Shown here: positions 26,833 to 35,747 of the stretch, in pieces
Numbering within the stretch: position 1 is the stretch's first letter
How the letters are laid out: every line of letters starts with the position of its first letter
Assembly: GCF_000956465.1 (NCBI RefSeq)
Contig: NZ_JYJA01000027.1
Coordinates: 62,001-126,000, forward strand
Direction: 5' to 3'
Length of the DNA stretch: 64,000 nt
From: Microbacterium trichothecenolyticum
GTDB taxonomy: Bacteria > Actinomycetota > Actinomycetes > Actinomycetales > Microbacteriaceae
Made by a program: the position numbers and the translations under genes
The notes under the pieces: model-generated
Told to the model about the DNA's origin: nothing
The model's database searches: none
Seen by the model: the letters and a program-made list of their open reading frames with translations, nothing else

Positions 26833-27714
26833 TCACCGTGCGTCGGCGAAGAGTCGCAGCATGTCGCGCGCGAGCTGGTGCGGCGCGGTCTCGCAGGGCG
26901 CGTGACCGGTCGGGTACGTCGCGACGCGGGCGCCGATGCGCGCGGCGTAGGCATCGTGCTGCGCCTGCGGCCAGAGGTCCTGGTCACCGACGGCGATCAG
27001 CTTCGGGATGTCGACCGCCGCGACGGCGTCGGCGAAGTCGGGCGTCGACATCATGAGCCCGACCACGTCGTCGATGCAGGCGCGCCGTGTCACGCCGAGA
27101 CGCTCGCGGACGAAGGCGATGCGACCCGGTGGCGTGCGGTTGAGGTTGTAGCGGATGCCCCAGAGGATGAGACCCGCTGCGCGGTGCGGCGACATGTCGG
27201 AGATCGGCCCGATGTGCTTCACGCCGCGGAAGACCTGGCCGGTCGCGGGCGGCGCGGCCATGAGCGTGAGGCTCCGGAAGAGGTCGGGACGCTCGACGAG
27301 CGCGAGCTCGGTGACCAGGCCCGCGAAGCTGTAGCCGAGCACGTGGGCGGGGCCGCCGTCCTCGAGGATCGCGATGAGATCGTCGACGAACAGCGCGTAG
27401 TCGTAGGAGTCCCGTGGTGGATCGAGATGGCGCGGCCCGGCTTCGGCCGACTCGTAGTGACCGGCGATGTCGTACGACTCGACGCGGTAGCCGGCGGCGG
27501 CGAGCAGCGGGAACAGCAGGACGAAGTCCTCCTTCGAGCCGGCCACGCCCGGGACGAGCACGACTCTCGGCGCGTCGTGCTCACCGAGGCGCATCCGCGC
27601 AAGACCCCCGCTGGGGGCGCGGAACACGTCGCGCTCGGTCCCGCCGGGGAACACATGCCAGTCGAGGTCGGCAATGGCCTGGTCGCGCTGCAGCGCGTCG
27701 TCGATCGTCGTCAT
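26833..27714 (-). CDS. Alpha/beta hydrolase
   Basis: A 293-residue alpha/beta-hydrolase-fold protein, cytoplasmic. The nucleophile is Ser in LGYSFAGLV; the acid is probably the Asp in VGDQDLWP and the base the His in YPTGHAPC. VLVPGVAGSKEDF before the first long loop gives the oxyanion hole. The ATG at 27714 is used because the reading frame upstream enters the esterase gene. It lies 13 bp after the carboxylesterase stop on the same strand, so both may act on related esters. The substrate is unknown. Confidence 0.8.
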   Translation of the reverse strand: MTTIDDALQRDQAIADLDWHVFPGGTERDVFRAPSGGLARMRLGEHDAPRVVLVPGVAGSKEDFVLLFPLLAAAGYRVESYDIAGHYESAEAGPRHLDPPRDSYDYALFVDDLIAILEDGGPAHVLGYSFAGLVTELALVERPDLFRSLTLMAAPPATGQVFRGVKHIGPISDMSPHRAAGLILWGIRYNLNRTPPGRIAFVRERLGVTRRACIDDVVGLMMSTPDFADAVAAVDIPKLIAVGDQDLWPQAQHDAYAARIGARVATYPTGHAPCETAPHQLARDMLRLFADAR

Positions 27715-27727
27715 CGCGCCTGCGAGA

Positions 27728-29224
27728 CTACCCCTCGGGAAGGCCGTCGAGCTCGTTCTGCCGCGGCGCGTAGTCGATGTGCCCGCCGTCGGCATCGAAC
27801 GCCTGTACCGGCCGCCGCGCCGACCATGCCTCCCAGCCCGGATCGCCGTCGACCACGAACGACACCCACGCCCGATGCATCGCGTCGGCGAGGGTCTGGG
27901 GCCCGTCCGGACCCCCGATGCCGATCGCGTCGGGCTCGGTGAGCCGGTCGAACACGAACCCGAGCTCCATGACGTGCGCGGCGCCGAGCCCGTCGACCGG
28001 GCTCCGCCACCGGAACTCGTACACCCACGTCGGCGAGCCCGTCGACCCGACCCGACTGTCGGCGAACCGCGTGATCGGGCCGCGCAGCAGGATGTCGCCG
28101 ATCACCTCGCCCAGCACCTCACCCGGTTTCGCGCCCGGGCGGCGAGCGCGGTGAGCCCGCACGATGCGCGCCGGCACGCGGGCGGCCAACCGGGCGACCG
28201 TCACCGTGAGCCAGCTCGCCTTGTCGACCGCCCCCGACGGGACGAGCCACAGACGATACTCCTCGCTGGTGGAGCCGATGAGGACCGGGATGCCCCGACC
28301 CGCGCCCGCGAGCAGGGCATCGAGCGGGCTGCGGGGCACGGCCTCGCCACCGATCGCCAGCGCGACCGTCGGCCCGCCGCCGAGCGGAGAGCCGCCCGCA
28401 GCCAGCGCGGTCTGCTGTGCGACGAGCTCGTCCGCGGGGACGCCGGAGAATCCCGCACGGGTGGCGGCGATCTTCAGTCGCTTGGCGATCTCGCGCGTCA
28501 TGCGGCCCGCCTTCTCGGGCGGCCGCGCCTCGAGCGGCCCGGACTGCAGGATCGCCCGGTCGAACAGCTCCTTCGCGTGCGGCAGCGCCAGCAGTGCGGT
28601 CAGCGTGTTGGCGCCGGCCGAATGTCCCATCACGGTGACGCGGGCCGGGTCGCCGCCGAACGCGGCGATCTCGCGGCGCACCCAGCGCAGCGCGAGCTCC
28701 TGGTCCAGCACGCCGAGGTTCTGCGGCACGTCGTCGAGCACCGCGAAGCCCTCCTGGCCGAGCCGGTACTGGATCGACACGTACACGATGCCGTGCCGCG
28801 CGAAGCGCTCGCCGTCGTAGGTGGGAAGCGCGGTCGTGCCGCGCGTCAGCGCGCCGCCGTGCACGAACACCAGCACCGGCAGAGCTGTGTCCGGTGCTCG
28901 ATCGGCGGGCGTCCACACGTTCACGGTGAGGATGTCGTCGCCGGGCACCTCGACGGACGCGAGGTACTTCGCGATCGCCGGACTGTACGGGCGCTGCGGC
29001 GCGGTCGGTCCGAAAGCCGAGGCATCCCGCTCCCCCGCCCAGGTCGCGGCAGGCTCGGGAGCGCGGAAGCGGCGCTCGCCCACCGGCGGGGCGGCGTACG
29101 GGATGCCGAGGAAGCGGTCGAGCCCACCGTCCCGGGTGCCGCGGACGACCCCGGTGCTCACCGTCACGACGGGGCGGGTGGTCGCCGGGCCTGTCGAACC
29201 CGCCTGGGTCGCAGCATCCGACAT
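27728..29224 (-). CDS. Type-B carboxylesterase/lipase family protein
   Basis: A 498-residue esterase of the acetylcholinesterase-like family. Catalytic Ser is in VMGHSAGANTL, the acid Glu in IGSTSEEYRLW and the His in GAAHVMELGFVF; FVHGGALTRG is the oxyanion hole and FLGIPYAAPPVGERRF the N-terminal hallmark. It lacks a signal peptide. The ATG at 29224 has GGGAGGG about 8 nt upstream; an earlier in-frame start at 29257 is less likely. It is followed by the alpha/beta hydrolase. The natural substrate cannot be told. Confidence 0.88.
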   Translation of the reverse strand: MSDAATQAGSTGPATTRPVVTVSTGVVRGTRDGGLDRFLGIPYAAPPVGERRFRAPEPAATWAGERDASAFGPTAPQRPYSPAIAKYLASVEVPGDDILTVNVWTPADRAPDTALPVLVFVHGGALTRGTTALPTYDGERFARHGIVYVSIQYRLGQEGFAVLDDVPQNLGVLDQELALRWVRREIAAFGGDPARVTVMGHSAGANTLTALLALPHAKELFDRAILQSGPLEARPPEKAGRMTREIAKRLKIAATRAGFSGVPADELVAQQTALAAGGSPLGGGPTVALAIGGEAVPRSPLDALLAGAGRGIPVLIGSTSEEYRLWLVPSGAVDKASWLTVTVARLAARVPARIVRAHRARRPGAKPGEVLGEVIGDILLRGPITRFADSRVGSTGSPTWVYEFRWRSPVDGLGAAHVMELGFVFDRLTEPDAIGIGGPDGPQTLADAMHRAWVSFVVDGDPGWEAWSARRPVQAFDADGGHIDYAPRQNELDGLPEG

Positions 29225-29356
29225 CGGTGAATCCCTCCCGGCGACCGTGGTCGGCACGCTCGCACTCAGATTCAGCCAGTGCGGGACTCGGTGTCAAGCG
29301 AGAGCGCCGAGCGGCGCACGCGGCTAGTCTGGTCTGCGCCCCGGCGAGAGGTGACG

Positions 29357-30538
29357 ATGACCGGCAGCAGCGTTCCGCCCACCGCGACGACCCCCACCCC
29401 GACGGGATCCGTCGCCCGTCCGCGGCGGCGCACGCCGTTCTGGGACAACGCACGCTTCGCGTGCATCGTGTTCGTGGTGCTCGGCCACGCCGTGCAGCGG
29501 CTGACGTACGACTCCGACATCGCGCTGGGCCTGTACCTCGTCATCTACGCGTTCCACATGCCGGCGTTCGCGATCATCTCGGGCTACTTCTCGAAGTCCG
29601 ATACCCCGACCAAGACGCAGATGGCACGCGTCATCACCGACATCCTGGTGCCCTACCTCGTGTTCGAGGGGCTGTGGACCCTGACCAAGTGGATCGTCGA
29701 GGGGCAGGCGAACCCGAACATCACCCAGCCCTCCTGGACGCTGTGGTTCCTGCTGGCGCTCGGCATCTTCCGCGTCGTGCTCCCCTACCTCGCCCTGCTG
29801 CGCTGGCCGCTGCTGTGGACCGTCGTGATCTCGATCGGAGCGGGATACCTGCCCAACATCGGCTCGACGTTCTCGCTGTCGCGCACGCTCGGCCTCCTGC
29901 CGTTCTTCACGCTCGGCTGGTGGCTGCGCGAGCACGACATCGTGGCGCGCCTTCGACTCCTGGACCGTCGGCCCTGGTGGGTGCTCGCCGGCGGGCTCGG
30001 ACTGTTCGCCGTCGCAGGCTGGGCGGCATGGTTCTTCGTCGACGACTGGCGCGCGATGAACCTGCGCGAGTGGCTGTTCTACGACGAGAACTACGCCTCG
30101 ATCGGCGGCACGCAGTGGTGGGCGGGCGGCGTGCGCCTCGCGCTGATGGTCGTCGCGGTCGTGCTGTCGACGGCGTTCTTCGCGCTCGTGCCGCGCAGCA
30201 CGCACTGGTGGACGCACTTCGGCCAGTACACGATGTACGTCTACCTGCTGCACTCGTTCGTGCTCTACCCGTTCCGCGAGAACGGCCTGCTGCGCAACGC
30301 GGAGCCGACGTGGCTGTGGCTGCCTCTCGTGATCGTCGGATCCGTGCTGATCGCCCTCGGACTCGCGACGAAACCCGTGCGCCGCATCTTCCGCCCGCTG
30401 GTCGAGCCGCGTCCGACGTGGCTGTTCGCCGATCGCGCCCTCGCCCGCCGAGAAGGACGGCGCAACGATCCCACCGGATCGCGGCGGCCGCGGGAGGAAC
30501 CGCGGATGCCCCGACCCGATCCGCGCCAGAACGGCTGA
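29357..30538 (+). CDS. Acyltransferase family 3 membrane protein
   Basis: A 393-residue protein with about ten membrane helices. The first helix carries the family's F-x-x-x-x-V-x-x-H pattern (RFACIVFVVLGHAVQRL), and FHMPAFAIISGYF is the second signature, seen in the OpgC/NodX-like branch. It probably O-acylates an envelope sugar. The ATG at 29357 follows GAGAGG by 5 nt. The C-terminal ~45 residues are charged and disordered, rich in Arg and Pro. It is divergent from the carboxylesterase. Confidence 0.8.
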   Translation: MTGSSVPPTATTPTPTGSVARPRRRTPFWDNARFACIVFVVLGHAVQRLTYDSDIALGLYLVIYAFHMPAFAIISGYFSKSDTPTKTQMARVITDILVPYLVFEGLWTLTKWIVEGQANPNITQPSWTLWFLLALGIFRVVLPYLALLRWPLLWTVVISIGAGYLPNIGSTFSLSRTLGLLPFFTLGWWLREHDIVARLRLLDRRPWWVLAGGLGLFAVAGWAAWFFVDDWRAMNLREWLFYDENYASIGGTQWWAGGVRLALMVVAVVLSTAFFALVPRSTHWWTHFGQYTMYVYLLHSFVLYPFRENGLLRNAEPTWLWLPLVIVGSVLIALGLATKPVRRIFRPLVEPRPTWLFADRALARREGRRNDPTGSRRPREEPRMPRPDPRQNG

Positions 30539-30699
30539 CTCCGTTGCGAAACCCCTGGACATCAGGGGGTTGTGCGGCGCGCGCGTACCACATATGTTAA
30601 CGGCGAATCACATTCGTCCTGGATGGATCGACACGCGGGAACCGGCGTCGAGGATGTCGCCGGGCGGGATCCGTCCCCCGTCGGGAAGCAGGTACCCCC

Positions 30700-31911
30700 A
30701 TGCCCGAAATGACCAGACGCTCCGTCCTGACGCTGGGGGCCGCGCTCGGTCTCGCCGGCGTCGCCATCCCCAAAGCGGCCTGGTCGTGGTCGCCCGCGGG
30801 GTCGGTGCTCGGCACCGGCTCCGGCGTCGATCCGCAGTGGGTGTGGGACGACGACCTCGACCGCATCATGGCTTCCGTCATCTCCAGTGGTCAGACCGCC
30901 GCGATCAACGACGCGATCCTGCCCTGGGTCAACAACTGGCAGCCGGTGCCCACCGGCCTCCCGCCGGAGCTGGCGGGCTTCCTCCAGGGCTCGACCCAGC
31001 TGCCGTCCTGGGCCGACCGGACCAAGCTGCGCCGCGCGGCGGACTTCAACCGCCGCAAGGACACCTACCTCTTCATGATCTACGGGATCGGCGGCGGCAT
31101 CATGAGCACCGTCATCCCGCGCGAGGCGCGGTCGGTGTACCACTCCAAGGGCGGCGCCGACATGCAGGACCGCGCGGCGAAGACGTTCAGCTTCGGCTAC
31201 GACCTGAGCGATATCAACGCGTTCGAGACGACCGGCGAGTTCATGGTGACGTCGAACAAGACGCGCATGGTGCACTCCGCCGTCCGCCATCTCCTGCCGC
31301 AGTCGCCGCACTGGCAGCAGAGCGGTCACGACGAGCAGATCCCCATCAGCAACCACGACATCCTCGTCACCTTCCACAGCACCGGCACCTTCGCGCACAA
31401 GAAGCTCAAGGAGTGGCGGGTGCCGATGTCGACGGCCGACCAGGACGCCTTCCTGCACTCGTGGCAGGTCGCACTGCACTTCCTCGGCGTCCGCGACGAG
31501 TACATCCCCGCGACCTGGGACGCCGCGCACGCCCAGGCCGCGCAGATCCTGACGCCCAAGCTGGCGTGGACGCCCGAGGGCCAGGAGCTCGCCGAGACCC
31601 TCCTCGGCCTCACTGCGCAGGTCGATCTCGGCGTGACGCGCGGCTTCCTCAACGAGTTCGTCCGCTATCAGCTCGGCAACGAGATCGGCGACTGGCTCGG
31701 CCTCCCCCGCGACTACGTGTCGGCCGCCACGATCCGGGTCGGCTGGCCGAGCTACATCGCGTTCCGCGAGGGGCTCCTTCCGCTCATGCCGGCGAACTTC
31801 TACCTGTTCGACCAGCTGCTGCGCGGCATCGCGATGGCCTTCCTGAACCGCGGCGCATCGGGCACGACCACCCCCATCACCATCCCGGACATGAACCGGC
31901 CCACCCCCTGA
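30700..31911 (+). CDS. Tat-exported MpaB/Lcp-like oxygenase (DUF2236)
   Basis: A 403-residue protein of the oxygenase MpaB/DUF2236 superfamily, to which the heme-b latex-clearing protein (Lcp) belongs. A twin-arginine signal TRRSVLTLGAALGLAGVA is at the N-terminus, and the central KTRMVHSAVRHLL resembles the conserved heme-pocket helix of the family. Export folded with cofactor fits Tat. Rubber cleavage is possible but unproven; substrates in this superfamily vary. It lies opposite the efe operon, whose heme peroxidase EfeB is also a Tat protein. An AT-rich patch at ~30588-30602 is probably its promoter. Confidence 0.75.
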   Translation: MPEMTRRSVLTLGAALGLAGVAIPKAAWSWSPAGSVLGTGSGVDPQWVWDDDLDRIMASVISSGQTAAINDAILPWVNNWQPVPTGLPPELAGFLQGSTQLPSWADRTKLRRAADFNRRKDTYLFMIYGIGGGIMSTVIPREARSVYHSKGGADMQDRAAKTFSFGYDLSDINAFETTGEFMVTSNKTRMVHSAVRHLLPQSPHWQQSGHDEQIPISNHDILVTFHSTGTFAHKKLKEWRVPMSTADQDAFLHSWQVALHFLGVRDEYIPATWDAAHAQAAQILTPKLAWTPEGQELAETLLGLTAQVDLGVTRGFLNEFVRYQLGNEIGDWLGLPRDYVSAATIRVGWPSYIAFREGLLPLMPANFYLFDQLLRGIAMAFLNRGASGTTTPITIPDMNRPTP

Positions 31912-31921
31912 GAACCGCGGA

Positions 31922-31948
31922 TGGCCGGGCAGGACGCCGGCCCGGCCA
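31922..31948. terminator. Hairpin between the MpaB-like gene and efeB
   Basis: TGGCCGGGC pairs with GCCCGGCCA across a 9-base loop, 11 bp past the oxygenase stop. It lies in the convergent gap and may serve both directions. Confidence 0.5.
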
Positions 31949-32074
31949 CCCACCGGCATCGCGGCCGTCGCGCCGAGCTCGCTGATGCCCGCGTTGTTGA
32001 CCAGCACGCTGCGCGGGGGACGCGTCATGCGTCCAGCACGCCGGACGACGGTCTCGGTCGCAACGGGCGTCAGA
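31945..32074 (-). pseudogene. Possible remnant of a short-chain dehydrogenase gene
   Basis: In one minus-strand frame the 160-bp gap after efeB reads TPVATETVVRRAG and then SVLVNNAGISELGATAAMPV. The second piece matches the NNAG active-site region of short-chain dehydrogenases over ~20 residues. There is no start, no Rossmann glycine motif and no YxxxK before the frame becomes antisense to the oxygenase gene. It looks like a decayed fragment; chance similarity in GC-rich DNA cannot be excluded. Confidence 0.4.
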
Positions 32075-33409
32075 TCATGCGAAGAGTGCCGCCCCGACGT
32101 ACGAGCCGGGCGCCGCGCCCGACGGAATCGCCCACAGGCCCGAGCCCACGTGGCGGATGTACTCGTTCATCGTGTCGGTCGACAGCGCGCGCTGGAGCGT
32201 CACGAACTGCTCGGGCGAGCGCTGGTACGACAGGAAGAAGAGGCCAGCGTCCAGACGACCGAGCTCGTTGTTGCCGTCGACGAAGTTGTAGCCGCGGCGG
32301 AGGATCCGGTTGCCGTCGTTGAGCTCGGGGTGGGCGAGGCGCATGTGGCTCGTGACGGGGATCGCCGGCTCGCCATCGGCGCCGGTCGCGTGGAAGTCCG
32401 GCTCGGTGAACTCATCGCCGCCCGAGAGCGGGGCGCCGGCGCCCTTGGTGCGGCCGATGATCGCCTCCTGCTCGGACAGGCGCACGCGGTCCCACGTCTC
32501 GATGAGCATCGCGATCTTGCGTGCGACCAGGTACGAGCCGCCCGCCATCCACGCCGGCTCATCGGATGCCGCGACCCAGACGTGGTCGTCGAGGGCGGCC
32601 TGGTCGGTCGCGAGGACGTTCGCGGTTCCGTCCTTGAAGCCGAAGAGGTTGCGCGGCGTCGACTGCGCCGCCGTCGTGCGCGACGTGCGTCCGAAGCCGA
32701 GCTGCGACCAGCGCAAGCGGGCCCGGCCGAACGCGATGCGGCTGAGGTTGCGGATCGCGTGCACCGCGACCTGGGGGTCGTCGGCACACGCCTGGATGCA
32801 GAGGTCGCCGCCCGAGTGGGCGGGGTCGAGGTCGTCGCCGAGGAACGCCGGGAGCTTCTCGAGCTGCGCCGGCCGCATGGCGGCGAGGCCGTAGCGGTCC
32901 TCACCGTCGTTCTCGAAGAGGGTGGGGCCGAAGCCGAACGTGATCGTGAGGCCGCTCGCCGCCAGACCCAGGGCCTCGCCGGTGTCGTCCGGCGGTGCCT
33001 CGGGAGACCCGCCGACGGCGCCCGTCGCGCTGACGTCGAGCCCCTGCGTCATGCGCGCCGCCGCATACGACCAGTCCTGCAGGAGCGTGACGAGGTCGTC
33101 TCGATCGGTGCGCGCCATCATGTCGAACGCCGCGAAGTGCAGGTGGTCCTGCACGGGAGTGGTGATGCCGGCCTGATGGGCGCCGAAGAAGTCGTAGACG
33201 GATGCCGCAGCATCCTGTTCGCGCGCACGCCCGACGGCGACCCCCGCCGTCGCACCCGCGCCGGCGCCGAGCGCGAGGCCGGCGGCGCCGGCACCGAGCG
33301 CGAGACCGAGGACGCCACGGCGCGACAGGCTCGCGGATGCCGGCGGCACCGCCTCCGTGGCGGAGGCGGTGCCGCCGGTGACGTTCGGGCCGGTCGAGGA
33401 TGTGGTCAA
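32075..33409 (-). CDS. efeB: Dyp-type heme peroxidase, EfeB/YcdB family
   Basis: A 444-residue periplasm-type heme peroxidase, the third gene of efeUOB. It has a Tat signal (SRRGVLGLALGAGAAGLALG), the distal GxxDG motif as FGFKDGTANV, and the proximal heme histidine probably in SHMRLAHPE. In the EfeUOB system it oxidises ferrous iron (or draws iron from heme) for delivery through EfeO to EfeU. The start is a TTG at 33409, one base after the efeO stop. The length is usual for the family. Confidence 0.92.
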   Translation of the reverse strand: MTTSSTGPNVTGGTASATEAVPPASASLSRRGVLGLALGAGAAGLALGAGAGATAGVAVGRAREQDAAASVYDFFGAHQAGITTPVQDHLHFAAFDMMARTDRDDLVTLLQDWSYAAARMTQGLDVSATGAVGGSPEAPPDDTGEALGLAASGLTITFGFGPTLFENDGEDRYGLAAMRPAQLEKLPAFLGDDLDPAHSGGDLCIQACADDPQVAVHAIRNLSRIAFGRARLRWSQLGFGRTSRTTAAQSTPRNLFGFKDGTANVLATDQAALDDHVWVAASDEPAWMAGGSYLVARKIAMLIETWDRVRLSEQEAIIGRTKGAGAPLSGGDEFTEPDFHATGADGEPAIPVTSHMRLAHPELNDGNRILRRGYNFVDGNNELGRLDAGLFFLSYQRSPEQFVTLQRALSTDTMNEYIRHVGSGLWAIPSGAAPGSYVGAALFA

Positions 33410-33410
33410 C

Positions 33411-34637
33411 TCAGGCCAGCACGGTGTTCGTGAGCTGCGCGAGCGGCTCGGCGAGGGCGTTGATGAGGTCGGTGAGCTCGCGCTTGTCTTCGTCGGTGAG
33501 CTCGGTGTACACGACGAAGCCGTCCTCGAGTGAGCCGTACTCCGCCAGCGCGGACTCGAGCTCGGCGTACCCGCCGTCGATCTCGTCGGCGAGCGCGGTG
33601 CCCGCGTCGCCCTGTGCCGCCGCGAAGTCGCGCACCAGCGAGAACGCCATCTTCGAGCCCTCGACGTTGGCGGCGAAGTCCGACAGGTCGGTGCCCGACC
33701 ACCAGTCCTCCTCGCCCTGGATCTTGCCGGTCGCGACCTCGTCGAGGAGCGCGATCGCGCCGTTCGAGATGCCGGCGATGCCCTGCGCGTCGAGCGAATC
33801 CTGGAACTCGTCGGAGTGCACGTAGTCGTACAGCTCCTGCACGTCGGCGATGAGCTGGTCGCCGAACGCGGCGCGCTCCTCGGTCGTCGACGGCGCCCAG
33901 TCCTGCCACGCGGGGGTCTCGCCGTCGGCGTTCAGCGCGTCGGCGGCGGGTACCCACAGGTCCTTCTCGATGCGGTGGAAGCCCGTCCAATCGAGGCCCT
34001 CGGCGACGGCGTCGACCTCGCGGTAGTCGATGCGCGGGTCGAGGTCGCCCAGCGCCTCGGCCACGGGCTCGATGCGCTCGTAGTACGCGCGCACGGCGGG
34101 GAACTGCGTGCGCGCGGTCTCGTCGTCGCCCGACTCGTATGCGGCGACGAAATCGGACACGGCCGGGGCGAGCTGCCCGACCTGGTCCTTGACGAACCCG
34201 GCGTACAGCTCGACAGCCTGCTGCTTCTGCTCGGCGTCCTCACCGGACACCTCGACCGCCTCGCCCGAGACCGCGAACGCGGCCTTGCCGACGCCCTCGC
34301 CGATCATTCCCGGCTTGCACAGCGTGTAATAGTCGCCCGGCTGGGCGACGACGGTGAGGGTGCGCGAGGCGCCGGGGGCGATGTTCTCGACCTCGCCGAC
34401 GATGCGCAGGCCATCCTCGGCCAGCAGGTAGAACTCGGTGACCTCGTCGCCGTCGTTGCTCACGTCGAACGTGAGCGTGCCGCTGGTGGCGGACGAGCCG
34501 GACACCTCGCAGCCGGCAGCCGTCGACGACACCGACAGCGCGTCGGACCCGGCGAGGTCGGCCTTCGCGACGCAACCCGACAGGATGAGGGCGCCGACGC
34601 CGGCGAAGGCGAGGGCCGGAAAGAGACGAGAGGTCAT
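33411..34637 (-). CDS. efeO: Iron uptake protein EfeO (cupredoxin + M75 domain)
   Basis: A 408-residue exported protein. A lipoprotein signal ends in ILSGC (Cys22); residues ~40-125 form the cupredoxin-like domain (DVSNDGDEVTEFYLL and CKPGMIGEG), and residues ~145-400 the M75 imelysin-like helical domain with the HxxE motif in FHRIEKDLW. It binds iron outside the membrane and hands it to EfeU. The ATG overlaps the efeU stop (ATGA). It forms one operon with efeU and efeB under the iron box at 35694. Confidence 0.92.
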   Translation of the reverse strand: MTSRLFPALAFAGVGALILSGCVAKADLAGSDALSVSSTAAGCEVSGSSATSGTLTFDVSNDGDEVTEFYLLAEDGLRIVGEVENIAPGASRTLTVVAQPGDYYTLCKPGMIGEGVGKAAFAVSGEAVEVSGEDAEQKQQAVELYAGFVKDQVGQLAPAVSDFVAAYESGDDETARTQFPAVRAYYERIEPVAEALGDLDPRIDYREVDAVAEGLDWTGFHRIEKDLWVPAADALNADGETPAWQDWAPSTTEERAAFGDQLIADVQELYDYVHSDEFQDSLDAQGIAGISNGAIALLDEVATGKIQGEEDWWSGTDLSDFAANVEGSKMAFSLVRDFAAAQGDAGTALADEIDGGYAELESALAEYGSLEDGFVVYTELTDEDKRELTDLINALAEPLAQLTNTVLA

Positions 34638-35662
34638 GCTTCTCCTTGCGAGGACGGAACGGGCGACGGTTCGGAAGATTCGGACGCGGGTGCGGCGGAT
34701 GCGGCGACCTCGGTCGCAGCCGGGCGCGCGGCGGGGCGGGAGCGCACCTGGCCGCGCAGCCAGATACCGCCGACGATGCCGACGTAGAGCACCCACGCGA
34801 CGACCTGCAGCCATGACATGCGCGGCATGAAGCCGACGGTCGCCTGCAGGATGGCCGCGAGCGCGCTTCCCGGAGGGATCGACGCGGTCACATCGAAGGC
34901 CCAGCCGAGCGGGAACGCCGCCCAGCCGACCGCGACCTCGCCGGTGACGGGGTCGATCGGGGCGGCCGCGGTGAACGGGCCGGGAAGCGCCCCGGCCTCC
35001 TGCAGGTCGTGGATCGCGTAGGTCAGCACGCCGGCGGCGACGATGACGAGGAAGGCACCGGTCCACCCGAAGAAGATGCGGAGGTCGAGGCGCAGCATCC
35101 CGCGCGCCAGCGCCCAGCCGAGAAGGACGGCGGTCACAAGTCCCAGCAGCGCACCGGCGAGCGCGGCGGGCGCCTCGCCGAACGACTGCACCATCGACCA
35201 CAGCAGGAGGGTGGTCTCGACGCCTTCGCGCGCGACCGAGACGAAGCCGATCGCGACCAGAGCCCACAGGCTCCCCGTCGCGAGCGCGCGATCGATGTCA
35301 CCCTCGAGCGTCCGCTTGAGGGTACGGGCGGTCTTCTGCATCCAGAAGATCATCCAGGTGACCATCGCGACCGCGAGGAGCGACAGCAGCCCGCCGAGGA
35401 GCTCCTGCGCCTCGAACGTCAGGGTGTACGCCCCGAACGTGAGGATCGCCCCGATGGCGACTGCGAGCGCGATGGCGAGGCCGACGCCGGCCCACAGACG
35501 GGGCAGCACATCGCGGCGACCGAGCTTCGTGAGGTAGGCGACGAGGATGCCGACGACGAGCGCGGCTTCGAGGCCTTCACGCAGGCCGATGAGGAAAGTG
35601 GCGAGCAACGGGGTTCCCAAGGTGGTGCGGATGACTCGGCGCTCCGTTGCACCGCGGCACAC
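34634..35662 (-). CDS. efeU: Iron permease EfeU (FTR1 family)
   Basis: A 342-residue membrane permease with seven predicted helices. Both REGxE iron-binding motifs are present: LIGLREGLEAALV in helix 1 and SVAREGVETTLLL in helix 4. It carries ferric iron inward. The GTG at 35662 is chosen because GGAGG stands 6 nt upstream; this gives ~14 extra residues before the first helix compared with most homologues. It is the first gene of efeUOB; the iron box lies 32 bp upstream. The C-terminal ~40 residues are a disordered Ser/Pro/Ala tail. Confidence 0.92.
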   Translation of the reverse strand: MCRGATERRVIRTTLGTPLLATFLIGLREGLEAALVVGILVAYLTKLGRRDVLPRLWAGVGLAIALAVAIGAILTFGAYTLTFEAQELLGGLLSLLAVAMVTWMIFWMQKTARTLKRTLEGDIDRALATGSLWALVAIGFVSVAREGVETTLLLWSMVQSFGEAPAALAGALLGLVTAVLLGWALARGMLRLDLRIFFGWTGAFLVIVAAGVLTYAIHDLQEAGALPGPFTAAAPIDPVTGEVAVGWAAFPLGWAFDVTASIPPGSALAAILQATVGFMPRMSWLQVVAWVLYVGIVGGIWLRGQVRSRPAARPAATEVAASAAPASESSEPSPVPSSQGEA

Positions 35663-35693
35663 CTGCGGCCTCCGCGAGCGGAGACACTCAACA

Positions 35694-35710
35694 TAGGTGA
35701 GCCTTACCTA
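35694..35710 (-). promoter_or_regulatory. DtxR/IdeR-type iron box of efeUOB
   Basis: TAGGTGAGCCTTACCTA is a 17-bp inverted repeat that closely matches the actinobacterial DtxR/IdeR consensus (TWAGGTWAGSCTWACCTWA). It is 32 bp before the efeU start, where an iron-loaded repressor would block the promoter. The site is also only 38 bp from the end of the WYL regulator gene. Confidence 0.85.
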
Positions 35711-35747
35711 CGACGCTACCGAACAGCTGTGCGGCTGTCCATCTCGG

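Noticed and set aside
30562..32028. A 488-codon minus-strand frame opposite the MpaB-like gene
   Set aside because: Only its first ~28 residues (the SDR-like piece) show similarity; the remainder is antisense low-complexity sequence.
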